Shown piece after piece: positions 1-7,469 of a stretch of DNA of 8,315 nucleotides (position 1 is the stretch's first letter; the number at the start of each line of letters is the position of its first letter). This stretch comes from Bacteroidota bacterium. Lineage in GTDB: Bacteria > Bacteroidota > Bacteroidia > Bacteroidales > UBA12481. The position numbers and the translations under genes are program-made. The notes beneath the pieces were generated by a model that had not been told where the DNA came from, searched no databases, and worked only from the letters and a program-made list of their open reading frames with translations. The stretch covers positions 1-8,315 of the forward strand of contig JAUVKA010000156.1 of assembly GCA_030592205.1 (NCBI GenBank). Direction: 5' to 3'.

Positions 1-1957
1 CAGGATTTTCATCAAGAAGTCCCATGTAACTTTCGGTAAGGATACAGTCGTATAATCGTTGGTCAGTAACTGGTGCAGCCACAATCGCTACCTCAAATAC
101 TCCAGGATGAGCCAGCATTGTGTAAGCCGACATATATCCACCATAACTATGACCCTGAATAGCCATATAATCTCCATCTACCCAGGGTTTCGCAGCAAAG
201 TATTTTGCAGTTTCAACAAAATCATAGCTTTCCCATGTACCCAGCTGTTCATGTACAACTTTTTCAAACCTGGCTCCATAACCACCATTACCACGGTTAT
301 TTACATTCACTATTAAATACCCATTTTGAGCAAGGTATTGATGAAATCCATTAGTTTCAAAGGAGTTATATACTCCCTGTGATCCGGGGCCTCCATAAAT
401 ACTCAGAACCATGGGATAAGCCTTATTTTCATCAAAATCAATAGGCTTGACCATGTATCCGTCTAATTTTTGTCCATCAGATGCTGTAAAACTGAATAAC
501 TCCCGGGGTGAATAAACATGGTTTTCGATGTATTCATTTACCGTTTTATTGTCTGCTAACTTCTCAAGCAATTTCCCTTTAGTTGTCCACATTTCCACCT
601 GGCTTGGAGTTTGGGTATTGGAATATACGTCCAGATAATACAGTCCGTTAGGAGCTACATTTAAGCGATGGTTTCCCGCTTCCTTAGTCAATCTTTTTTT
701 CCCTTTGCCATTTAATCCAATACTATATAAATGCCTTTCCAGGGGAGATTCTTCTGTTGAAACATAATATAATTTTTGTTTCTTTTCATCAATGGCGTCA
801 ATTCCAATTACTTCCCACTCACCTTCTGTGACCTGGTTAATAAGCTTACCCTCATAATCATAATGATAGATATGAGCCCATCCGTTTACCTCCGATACCC
901 AGAAAAATGAATTCATATTTTCAGGAAAATAGAAATGGTGCATTCGCATGCTGAAAAAATCATAAGCATCGATCCAACTGTCGGATTTTTCCTCCATAAT
1001 TACTTCTTTCTTACCGCTGGAGGTCTCGCATAGATATAGTTTTAAAATATCATGAGCTCGATTCATGTAAACAACTGCGAGCTTTTCAGCTTCTGAAGTC
1101 CAGTATATTCTTGGGATATATCCATCGTTAAGAGGAATGTCGAGCCATTTTGTAGTTTCTTTTGTGATATCAAGCACTCCGATTTTAACTTTTGGATTTG
1201 GATCTCCAACCTTTGGATATGGTATTTCCATATATTCAGGATGTGTTCCTGAGAAATCTGTAAGCTGATATAGAGGAACTTCCCGTTCATCCGATTGCCA
1301 AAAGGCAATGTGCTTACTGTCATGTGACCATGACCAGGCCTGAACCATACCAAATTCTTCTTCATATGCCCAACCGAAACGACCGTTGTAAAAATGATTC
1401 TCAGCATCATCAGTTAGCTGGGTATGTTTTTCATTTGCAAAATCGAAAACAAAAAGATTTCCATCCTTTCCATATCCTAATTTTTTCCCGTCTGGTGAAA
1501 TTTCAGCAGTAAATGCCGATTTAATAACTAGCTTAAGAGTCTGTTCATTGATGGAGTAGATATAGTAGTCTGAGTTTCCTGAATATCTCCAAACAGGTGA
1601 GAAATTTGTTTGAAACAGAAGGTATTTGAAATCTTTCGTCCACTGAAATTCCCGATAGGAGAAAGCCTGGTCAGTTCCCAGGAAAGTTAGATTTTCACTG
1701 CTGAAAACGAGGGTTTCCTCTTCCGATTTCATGTTATGAGTCCATATTTCCTGGGCGCCATTATTTATTTTGGTAAAGGAATATTTGTCTCCGTTTTCAA
1801 TCCAGGTAAGATTAGAGGGTGCTCTCTGTCCTCTCAGCTGGCCAGCTGAAAATATTGCTTCGCGAAGTGATTCATATTTATTTTTTTGTCCAAACGTACT
1901 ATTGCTAATAACAATAAGCAGAGCGAGGAATAATACCTTATTCACTAATACTTTCAT
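1..1957 (-). CDS. dpp4: Dipeptidyl peptidase IV-family serine peptidase (S9B), C-terminus cut by window edge
   Basis: This protein likely removes N-terminal dipeptides, typically X-Pro or X-Ala, from peptides in the periplasm or at the cell surface. The ATG at 1955-1957 opens 652 readable codons. Residues 1-23 form a signal peptide ending STFG, followed by Gln; there is no lipobox Cys. The beta-propeller region carries GWAYEEEFG, with Glu199-201 matching the double-Glu motif that grips the substrate N-terminus in DPP IV, followed by SDEREVP. The alpha/beta-hydrolase domain starts near residue 485. It shows YGGPGSQ (521-527), whose Tyr corresponds to the oxyanion-hole Tyr, then VNNRG, then the nucleophile motif GHSYGG with Ser604. 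DPP IV usually has GWSYGG, so His before Ser is a variant. Family members run to about 700-750 residues, so the catalytic Asp and His lie outside the window. The gene starts 29 bases after the DNPH1-like gene with no visible terminator between them, so co-transcription is likely. The family call is secure; exact substrate preference is inferred. Confidence 0.93.
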   Translation of the reverse strand, partial: MKVLVNKVLFLALLIVISNSTFGQKNKYESLREAIFSAGQLRGQRAPSNLTWIENGDKYSFTKINNGAQEIWTHNMKSEEETLVFSSENLTFLGTDQAFSYREFQWTKDFKYLLFQTNFSPVWRYSGNSDYYIYSINEQTLKLVIKSAFTAEISPDGKKLGYGKDGNLFVFDFANEKHTQLTDDAENHFYNGRFGWAYEEEFGMVQAWSWSHDSKHIAFWQSDEREVPLYQLTDFSGTHPEYMEIPYPKVGDPNPKVKIGVLDITKETTKWLDIPLNDGYIPRIYWTSEAEKLAVVYMNRAHDILKLYLCETSSGKKEVIMEEKSDSWIDAYDFFSMRMHHFYFPENMNSFFWVSEVNGWAHIYHYDYEGKLINQVTEGEWEVIGIDAIDEKKQKLYYVSTEESPLERHLYSIGLNGKGKKRLTKEAGNHRLNVAPNGLYYLDVYSNTQTPSQVEMWTTKGKLLEKLADNKTVNEYIENHVYSPRELFSFTASDGQKLDGYMVKPIDFDENKAYPMVLSIYGGPGSQGVYNSFETNGFHQYLAQNGYLIVNVNNRGNGGYGARFEKVVHEQLGTWESYDFVETAKYFAAKPWVDGDYMAIQGHSYGGYMSAYTMLAHPGVFEVAIVAAPVTDQRLYDCILTESYMGLLDENP

Positions 1958-1986
1958 ATTTTGAAGTTTAATATTTGTTGAATTTA

Positions 1987-2409
1987 TTATTCGGCAATGA
2001 AATTTTTAATGACTGACTTTGCTTCGTCAATACCAGAATATACTGCAATCTGAAGATTCGGGCAACCTGAGATCATGGCAGAAAGTTGATCATTTCTGTC
2101 AGCCTGTGACAGACACAGGATTTTTTTATCCAGCGATACTGCCTTGGCGATCTCGAATCCTACTCCAAGACTTGGAGTGCTAACTTCTGCAACTACAACA
2201 TCAGCAGAATCCAGCCATTCCACATCCCTTTGATAGATCTCATCAGCTGGCAAATGCAGATCGGTTTTGAGTTCTTTTTCACCAATATGTTCGGTGAGAA
2301 CGTTTCCAAATGACTTTATATAGGATATTAATTTCAGATATAACTCCTGGTCGGAACGACCACCGCGGATAGAACCACAAAAATATATATTCAGTGCTTT
2401 CTTATCCAT
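1987..2409 (-). CDS. DNPH1/Rcl-like 2'-deoxynucleoside 5'-phosphate N-hydrolase
   Basis: This 140-aa cytoplasmic enzyme of the nucleoside 2-deoxyribosyltransferase fold is predicted to cleave the N-glycosidic bond of a nucleoside 5'-monophosphate, releasing the base and (deoxy)ribose 5-phosphate. It closely resembles mammalian DNPH1 (Rcl) over its whole length. The N-terminal YFCGSIRGGR (residues 9-18) contains the active-site Tyr9 and the phosphate-loop Arg15. VLTEH is at 37-41. ADVVVAEV at 69-76 is followed by PSLGVGFE, with Ser80 and the catalytic Glu86; LSAM holds Ser110. Asp62, Ser80, Glu86 and Ser110 have the same spacing as Asp69, Ser87, Glu93 and Ser117 of rat Rcl. The ATG at 2407-2409 lies inside the end of the upstream TS-like gene, overlapping it by 8 bases and suggesting translational coupling. 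Human DNPH1 acts on 5-hydroxymethyl-dUMP, and the related MilB acts on hydroxymethyl-CMP. The true substrate here is not visible from sequence, but the partner gene suggests a modified pyrimidine nucleotide. Confidence 0.9.
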   Translation of the reverse strand: MDKKALNIYFCGSIRGGRSDQELYLKLISYIKSFGNVLTEHIGEKELKTDLHLPADEIYQRDVEWLDSADVVVAEVSTPSLGVGFEIAKAVSLDKKILCLSQADRNDQLSAMISGCPNLQIAVYSGIDEAKSVIKNFIAE

Positions 2410-3298
2410 GTTGTTCTTTGTATCGTTCTATTTTTTGCAAAATCATAGGTTCAGCATCCTGATACATTTCATTGATGAATTCATCATGGAAATTATAGGT
2501 TCTTTCCTCGAAGGGCATATCATTGATCCGGTCAAAAAGCATTCCCTTGGCCTTTTCGATATCCTTGCCATAGATATGAAATGAATCGGCTTGCCAATTC
2601 AGTCGTCCAAGCCTCACTTCCTTACCTGTTTGTTTACTTATTTTATCAGCTATTTCCTCCCGGTTGAACTGTACAAAGCCGAACATATTCATAAAATTTG
2701 CTCCCCAGGCATCATTGCTGCGAAATCTTATATTACAATTTAGCCAATATAATCCTTCTTTGTCCTCCATGATCCGGTACCAACAACTTTGCAGACAGGG
2801 AGGATCATATACTTGCAGGTCGTGATTCGGCATCCAGGTAATCATTTGGGCCTGGCGGGTAAAAGGTTGTTTGATGAGTTTATCGATTACATTCTGGATC
2901 TGGTCAATACTGAATCCCACATCGTGTGAACTATTTTTATCAGCCGGATCCATTAGCTCCTTCCATGAACCATATTTGGCAAGTCGACCATGATAAGTGT
3001 ATTCCCAACGTGTATCATCAGGGTCATTCATGTTTTTCACCCAGCTGTCCTTGAATCCCTTAAGCTCCATCACGTATTCCTTCAGGTCGTCAATCCCGCC
3101 CGGAAAGGCTTTATGGATCATAGGATCAGTCTCCGGCTCAAGAATAGTAATATTCATTGTACAGTCGATGCTTAATGGATCACCCACTTTATCATATTGG
3201 GTTTTAAAAGGTGTCCCTTCCTTATAAAGTCTGATTAATGCTGATTCATAGGCTTTTGCAATACTCTTCTCTTCCACACAAATAACGGGTATATTCAT
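2402..3298 (-). CDS. Divergent thymidylate synthase-fold enzyme (possible pyrimidine nucleotide hydroxymethylase)
   Basis: This 298-aa protein belongs to the thymidylate synthase/pyrimidine hydroxymethylase superfamily, which transfers a one-carbon unit from methylenetetrahydrofolate to C5 of a pyrimidine nucleotide. The nucleophile is Cys168 in YDPPCLQSCWYRI. The nucleotide-binding stretch is RSND (193-196). Asn204 aligns with E. coli ThyA Asn177, which reads the uracil ring. HIY (241-243) matches the dUMP-ribose motif. Several ThyA hallmarks are absent: residue 169 after the Cys is Leu instead of His; the N-terminal Arg-Thr-Gly-Thr loop is replaced by a stretch around residues 33-48 ending in LSIDCT; and the C-terminus ends in a charged helix (KIERYKEQHG) rather than the short hydrophobic tail that closes over folate. 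I therefore do not call it thyA. The ATG at 3296-3298 gives the full fold; another ATG at 3301-3303 is out of frame. It is the first gene of the probable operon and overlaps the DNPH1-like gene by 8 bases. Reaction and substrate are inferred. Confidence 0.85.
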   Translation of the reverse strand: MNIPVICVEEKSIAKAYESALIRLYKEGTPFKTQYDKVGDPLSIDCTMNITILEPETDPMIHKAFPGGIDDLKEYVMELKGFKDSWVKNMNDPDDTRWEYTYHGRLAKYGSWKELMDPADKNSSHDVGFSIDQIQNVIDKLIKQPFTRQAQMITWMPNHDLQVYDPPCLQSCWYRIMEDKEGLYWLNCNIRFRSNDAWGANFMNMFGFVQFNREEIADKISKQTGKEVRLGRLNWQADSFHIYGKDIEKAKGMLFDRINDMPFEERTYNFHDEFINEMYQDAEPMILQKIERYKEQHG

Positions 3299-3339
3299 CT
3301 CATTATAATATTAATTTATTTTGTATTCGATGCAGCTCG

Positions 3340-3347
3340 CCAAGTTA
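3340..3347 (-). promoter_or_regulatory. Weak candidate -7 box for the TS-like operon
   Basis: Read on the minus strand this is TAACTTGG, one mismatch from the Bacteroidota -7 consensus TAnnTTTG. It lies about 40 bases before the TS-like start codon. It resembles the TAACTTTG boxes in front of the tandem paralogues, but no convincing -33 TTG element is seen at the right distance. The rest of 3299-3437 shows nothing else that I can name. Confidence 0.3.
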
Positions 3348-3437
3348 GTTTTTCGTGTTTGTGAAAATAATTCTCATGGCTCGGTTCATTTTATCTCAGT
3401 TTGAAATCAAGCCACTAATCTAATTATTCAATTTCTT

Positions 3438-3470
3438 AAAAAAAAGCCACCCCGGGAATTCCGGGATGGC
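3438..3470 (-). terminator. Intrinsic terminator of the 641-aa paralogue
   Basis: On the minus strand a 10-bp stem (GCCATCCCGG pairing with the CCGGG-GTGGC side, including one U-G wobble) is followed by eight T residues at 3445-3438. The wobble pairs only in minus-strand RNA; on the plus strand the same position is a C-A mismatch. This orients the terminator to the gene ending at 3496. It also separates the secreted-protein array from the TS-like operon. Confidence 0.85.
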
Positions 3471-3495
3471 TTCAAAAATTTTATACAGTAATTCT

Positions 3496-5421
3496 CTACT
3501 TCGAAACTATCATTCGCTTTGTTTCTACAAAACTCCCGGCTTTCAGGGTATAGAAATACACACCTGACTCGAGGCTTTCAGTATTGACAGTGGTATTGTG
3601 TTTTCCAGCCGCCATATTACCATTATGAATTGTCAGAACAGTACGACCTGTCATGTCGGTAATTTCAATATCCACTTCTGCAGGATTGGCTAACTCAAAG
3701 CTAATATCCGTTGTATTCTTAACAGGATTAGGATAGTTTTGCTCAAGCTGGCTCATGGCGGTGTTTATATCAACTCCATCAATAATATTTGAATTATCAT
3801 TAAGGTTAAGCTTAACCATAAGCTTTCTTTTTGCCATAATTCCACCGGTTGAAAAATCTTCTTCAACTCCTCCGCGACAAACAGAAACAGCATCATTTAC
3901 CTTAACACCAACATCAGAACCTATTTTGAAGTTTTCGTATCTCCTGTAAGGCCTTAATTCGGGGTGCCAGTTCCAATATTCGACACCTGCATAAATTTTA
4001 TCTTCCGGAACAAAAAATTCAGATTCTCCGTCTTTTTCAAAAGGTAGTGTGACCCAGGTATTATGCATGGACGAGTCCAGAGTTACAATTTCGGAAAGGA
4101 GCATTTCTACCGGAGTCTGGTCTTCTTCTTCTGGTGGAGGAATCCAGTACAAGGCAGTACGGAATTCTATTTGCTCATCAGCCATTCCTCCTGCAACAAA
4201 AACGGAAACTGAATTAACTTCGCAATCACCATAGATTGGGAAAACCGCGCCAACCAAATGCTGTTCATCAGGAGTCCCATCAGCTTCATAGGCTTCAAAA
4301 CCCCAGACAAATGATTCCTCAGAAGTATCATCACAACGAGAATAAACTGAGTCGGTAACATTGAAGAATACTTCAGCCATGTCATTTTCAGGAGTTTGTT
4401 CATCCTCCTCCTGAATAAAATCATAAGTGATTTTGTAATGGCCGAATTCAGTTGGAGTAAATGACTCTTCAATATTTACCGTGTCGAGAAGAAGAGTTGG
4501 TATATAATCAGCCACTGATTTTTGGCTCCAGATACTCTGACTGTTTTTCACGATGTCAAGATCAAGGTGTACCCCATATTGGTCAAATTCACCAAAATTA
4601 AATACACTAGCTTGGAAATTAGTATAAGCACCTCCAAGCTGAGATATTGGAATGTTATGGATATAACTTTCTGTGGTTCCTTCATCTCCATCATCCCATT
4701 CGAGAGTATAGTGCTCCAAACGGAGGTCATTATCCCAGGCTTCAGCCAATTGAAAGTCATCAATTAACCAAAAGTAATCATTTGTTCCACCCCAGAAGAA
4801 TTTAATAATTACCTCAGGAGCACCTGCGGCTACCTCACTAATATTAGCTTCAAAAATTGCTGCTTGTCCCGGTGCAACATCATCAGGTCGGTCTTTGTGC
4901 CCGCAGCCGAATCCAACATCAAAGTTTGCCCAATGCACTCCATCATCACGTGATACCATCATAAACATATCCCAATCACTGGAATAGCACATAAATGATG
5001 TCTCATAGCGAACCACCACAGATGATTTGCTTGAGCAATCAAATGTTGGAAATACAACACTATTATTTACTGAAACAAAATCTTCAGTTGCCAAATGGGT
5101 ATTATACTGATCGAGATGCAGACCAAGATGTCCATCTTCCTTTGTAGTAGAAAGAAAAGGAGGTTCCTGTACCCATTGTGAGACCAGACTATCATTGGCA
5201 CTCCAATGCCAGTTGTATCCGATATCATCCGGGTCTTCCATATAGAATCCTTCAGGGGCTTTCCAGCCCTTTGGGTCATCAAGATCCTCCCAATCGAAAG
5301 TGGTTGAGTAAAACACTTCTCCAGATCCCTTAAGATCGTGATTACTTTTAGTTTGTTGTGATTGTGCTGAAAAAGAAATCGCAAAAAGCAACACCAGCAT
5401 CAAAAGAGTAAATTTTTTCAT
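3496..5421 (-). CDS. Secreted multidomain protein with T9SS type A sorting domain (third copy of tandem array)
   Basis: This 641-aa protein is predicted to be exported by Sec, secreted through the type IX system and held at or released from the cell surface. Residues 1-21 form a signal peptide (cleavage near SAQS). Residues about 35-226 look like a MAM or choice-of-anchor-J jelly roll ending in the typical aromatic-IDDFQL strand (218-225). Residues about 231-357 resemble an Ig/CARDB-like domain. Residues about 358-545 form another beta-rich module containing VEYWNWHPE. From Met556 the sorting domain shows NYPNP, DMTGRTVL, SGVYFYTL and a basic KRMIVSK end. Cysteines are at 129, 145, 173, 363, 400 and 515. 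The protein is very acidic in places (EDPDD, EEED). No catalytic motif is recognised, so an adhesive or binding role is a guess. It has its own terminator and candidate promoter. It is paralogous to the next two genes upstream. Confidence 0.9.
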   Translation of the reverse strand: MKKFTLLMLVLLFAISFSAQSQQTKSNHDLKGSGEVFYSTTFDWEDLDDPKGWKAPEGFYMEDPDDIGYNWHWSANDSLVSQWVQEPPFLSTTKEDGHLGLHLDQYNTHLATEDFVSVNNSVVFPTFDCSSKSSVVVRYETSFMCYSSDWDMFMMVSRDDGVHWANFDVGFGCGHKDRPDDVAPGQAAIFEANISEVAAGAPEVIIKFFWGGTNDYFWLIDDFQLAEAWDNDLRLEHYTLEWDDGDEGTTESYIHNIPISQLGGAYTNFQASVFNFGEFDQYGVHLDLDIVKNSQSIWSQKSVADYIPTLLLDTVNIEESFTPTEFGHYKITYDFIQEEDEQTPENDMAEVFFNVTDSVYSRCDDTSEESFVWGFEAYEADGTPDEQHLVGAVFPIYGDCEVNSVSVFVAGGMADEQIEFRTALYWIPPPEEEDQTPVEMLLSEIVTLDSSMHNTWVTLPFEKDGESEFFVPEDKIYAGVEYWNWHPELRPYRRYENFKIGSDVGVKVNDAVSVCRGGVEEDFSTGGIMAKRKLMVKLNLNDNSNIIDGVDINTAMSQLEQNYPNPVKNTTDISFELANPAEVDIEITDMTGRTVLTIHNGNMAAGKHNTTVNTESLESGVYFYTLKAGSFVETKRMIVSK

Positions 5422-5434
5422 AAACAGCTTGTTT
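5422..5434 (-). promoter_or_regulatory. Short inverted repeat abutting the start codon
   Basis: On the minus strand AAACA-AGC-TGTTT sits directly before the ATG of the 641-aa gene. The same arms with a different 3-base spacer sit before the 638-aa gene, so the arms are conserved while the spacer has changed. It could be a small leader hairpin or an operator half-site pair. The A/T-rich arms are short, and chance is not excluded. Confidence 0.3.
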
Positions 5435-5446
5435 TAAAGGTTTACT

Positions 5447-5454
5447 CAAAGTTA
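5447..5454 (-). promoter_or_regulatory. Candidate -7 box for the 641-aa gene
   Basis: The minus strand reads TAACTTTG, an exact match to the Bacteroidota -7 consensus TAnnTTTG, ending 25 bases before the start codon. It is preceded by the T-rich tract of the upstream gene's terminator rather than by a clear -33 TTG. The same octamer at the same distance precedes the 638-aa gene. The implied 5' leader is short, about 20 bases. Confidence 0.6.
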
Positions 5455-5455
5455 G

Positions 5456-5498
5456 AAAAAATAAAAATAAGAAAGCCACCCCAGGAAACCGGGGTGGC
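5456..5498 (-). terminator. Intrinsic terminator of the 638-aa paralogue
   Basis: A perfect 8-bp stem, GCCACCCC with GGGGTGGC, extends inward by a GG/CC pair around a TTT loop. On the minus strand it is followed by a T-rich run (TTTCTTATTTTTATTTTTT). It lies 29 bases after the stop of the gene ending at 5528. A short T run also follows on the plus strand, so the hairpin could work both ways, but no plus-strand gene is present. Confidence 0.88.
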
Positions 5499-5527
5499 TT
5501 TTTATATGCTGGTGAGGCAATTGGAAA

Positions 5528-7444
5528 CTACTTAACAATCATTCTCTTCGTGTCAACAAAGTTACCGGCTTTGAGAGTATAGAAATATACACCAGCCTCA
5601 AGGCTTTCAGTATTAAGCTGCAAACTATGCTTTCCGGCTGGTCTGTTGCCTTCATTAAACTGAAGAATTGTCCGGCCGGTCATATCTGTAACTTCTATAA
5701 TTACATCAGATGAATTTGCCAGTTCATAAACTATCTCTGTTGAACCCTTAACCGGGTTTGGATAATTCTGCTCCAATTGGCTCATTGAAGTATTCATGAA
5801 AATTCCGTCAATAATATTAGAATGATCATTTATGTTAAGTTTAACCATTAGCTTTCTCTTAGCAACCGTTGTGCCACTATCAAAATCTGCTTCAACGCCT
5901 CTCCGGCAAACCGAAACAGGATCATTCAGTTTAACTCCTACGTCAGATCCGATTTTGAAGTTCTCATAACGTTTATAGGGGCGAACTTCGGTATGCCAGT
6001 TCCAATACTCAACACCAGCATAAATTTTATCTCCTGCGATGAAAAATTCTGATTCTCCGTCTTTTTCAAAAGCCAGAGTGACCCAGGTATTATGCATAGC
6101 TGAATCGAGTGTTACAATTTCGGAAAGGAGCATTTCTACCGGAGTCTGGTCTTCTTCTTCAGCTGATGGAACCCAATACAAAGCTGTTCGGAATTCGATC
6201 TCACCATCTGCCAAACCTCCGGCCACAAAAACGGATACTGAATTAACTTCACAATCTCCATAGATGGGAAAGATGCCTCCGACAAAATGCTGCTCGTTGG
6301 GTACGCCTTCATCTCCATATGCCTCAAATCCCCATACATATGTTTCCTCAGAGCTGTCGTCGCAACGGGAATATACTGAATCGGTAACATTGAAGTAGAC
6401 TTCGGCCATATCGTTTTCGGGTGTTTGCTCATTTTCTTCTTGAACAAAATCATAAGTGATTTTATAATGGCCAAATTCTGTAGGAGCGAATGGTTCTTCA
6501 ATACCTACAGTATCCAAAAGGAGAGTTGGCAAATAATCACTCTCTGATTTTTGGTTCCATATACTCTGACTGTTTTTAACGATATCCAGGTCAAGATGTA
6601 CTCCATATTGATCAAATTCACCAAAATTCAGTACGCTAGCCTGGAAGTTTGTATAGGCACCACCGATTTGGGATATAGGAATATTGTAAATAAAGCTTTC
6701 TGTGGTTACTTCATTTCCATCATCCCATTCCAGAATGTAATGTTCTAATCTCAAATCATTATCCCATGCTTCAGCTAGCTGAAAATCATCCATTATCCAG
6801 AAATAATCGTCGGTTCCACCCCAGAAAAATTTAATAATTACCTCAGTGGCACCAGCGGCAACCTCACTGATATTGGCTTCAAAAATAGCAGCTTGGCCTG
6901 GAGCTATGTCATCAGGTCGGTCTTTGTGCGCACAGCCGAATCCAACATCGAAGTTCGCCCAGTGGACTCCAGCATCGCTGGATACCATCATCAACATTTC
7001 CCATCCACCTGAGTAACACATAAATGAGGTTTCATATCTAACAACAACAGAGGATTTGGTGGAAAAGTCGAAGGTTGGAAACACAATACTATTATTCACT
7101 GCGATTGTGGGATCCAAATACTCATTATACCTATCGAGATATAAAGCCAGATGTCCATCTTCCTTTGATGTGGATTGAAATGGAGGCTCTTGAACCCACT
7201 GGGAGATCATGCTATCATTGGCCATCCAGTGCCAGTTATAGCCATTGTCATCAGGGTCTTCCATATAAAACCCTTCAGGGGCTTTCCATCCCTTTGAATC
7301 ATCTGGATCCTCCCAGTCGAAGGTGGTTGAGTAAAACACTTCGCCAGATCCTTTAAGATCATGATTGCTTTTTGTTTGTTGTGATTGTGCTGAAAAAGAA
7401 AAAGCAAGAAACAACACAAGCATCAAAGGAGTAAAATTTTTCAT
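5528..7444 (-). CDS. Secreted multidomain protein with T9SS type A sorting domain (second copy of tandem array)
   Basis: This 638-aa paralogue of the 641-aa protein has the same architecture: signal peptide 1-21, MAM/choice-of-anchor-J-like domain about 35-224 with the IMDDFQL closing strand (217-223), Ig/CARDB-like domain about 229-355, beta-rich module about 356-543, and T9SS sorting domain from Met554 (NYPNP, DMTGRTIL, AGVYFYTL, KRMIVK). The N-terminal 45 residues are almost identical to the sister copy. Cysteines are at 143, 171, 361, 398 and 513; the Cys at 129 of the sister is Phe here. The sorting domain is much closer to that of the partial upstream copy than to the downstream one, while the body is closer to the downstream one. 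The ATG at 7442-7444 is set by the signal peptide and the conserved leader. No enzyme motif is seen; surface binding or adhesion is only an inference. Confidence 0.9.
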   Translation of the reverse strand: MKNFTPLMLVLFLAFSFSAQSQQTKSNHDLKGSGEVFYSTTFDWEDPDDSKGWKAPEGFYMEDPDDNGYNWHWMANDSMISQWVQEPPFQSTSKEDGHLALYLDRYNEYLDPTIAVNNSIVFPTFDFSTKSSVVVRYETSFMCYSGGWEMLMMVSSDAGVHWANFDVGFGCAHKDRPDDIAPGQAAIFEANISEVAAGATEVIIKFFWGGTDDYFWIMDDFQLAEAWDNDLRLEHYILEWDDGNEVTTESFIYNIPISQIGGAYTNFQASVLNFGEFDQYGVHLDLDIVKNSQSIWNQKSESDYLPTLLLDTVGIEEPFAPTEFGHYKITYDFVQEENEQTPENDMAEVYFNVTDSVYSRCDDSSEETYVWGFEAYGDEGVPNEQHFVGGIFPIYGDCEVNSVSVFVAGGLADGEIEFRTALYWVPSAEEEDQTPVEMLLSEIVTLDSAMHNTWVTLAFEKDGESEFFIAGDKIYAGVEYWNWHTEVRPYKRYENFKIGSDVGVKLNDPVSVCRRGVEADFDSGTTVAKRKLMVKLNINDHSNIIDGIFMNTSMSQLEQNYPNPVKGSTEIVYELANSSDVIIEVTDMTGRTILQFNEGNRPAGKHSLQLNTESLEAGVYFYTLKAGNFVDTKRMIVK

Positions 7445-7457
7445 AAACAGTTTGTTT
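7445..7457 (-). promoter_or_regulatory. Short inverted repeat abutting the start codon (second occurrence)
   Basis: The minus strand reads AAACA-AAC-TGTTT immediately before the ATG of the 638-aa gene. The arms are identical to those before the 641-aa gene and the spacer differs. The site may be a leader structure or simply shared ancestry of the duplicated leader. Confidence 0.3.
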
Positions 7458-7469
7458 AAATGGTTTTCT

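Noticed and set aside
59..316. Plus-strand ORF of 85 codons
   Set aside because: It lies antisense to the catalytic domain of the DPP IV-like gene and has no recognisable features.
2402..3298. Ordinary thymidylate synthase (thyA)
   Set aside because: The phosphate loop, the Cys-His pair and the hydrophobic C-terminal tail of ThyA are missing, so the symbol was withheld.
3450..3465. CCCGGGAATTCCGGG, resembling joined cloning sites
   Set aside because: It is the stem and loop of the terminator hairpin, with natural counterparts after the other two copies.
4167..4472. Minus-strand 101-codon ORF, with a similar one at 6136-6501
   Set aside because: Both are shifted-frame shadows of the paralogous genes; they recur only because the parent sequences are homologous.
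7075..7356. Plus-strand ORF of 93 codons within the 638-aa gene
   Set aside because: It is antisense to a strongly conserved coding region and is not preserved as an ORF in the sister copy.
3496..7444. Assembly artefact duplicating one gene
   Set aside because: The copies differ at many amino-acid and silent positions and in length, so they are genuine diverged paralogues.
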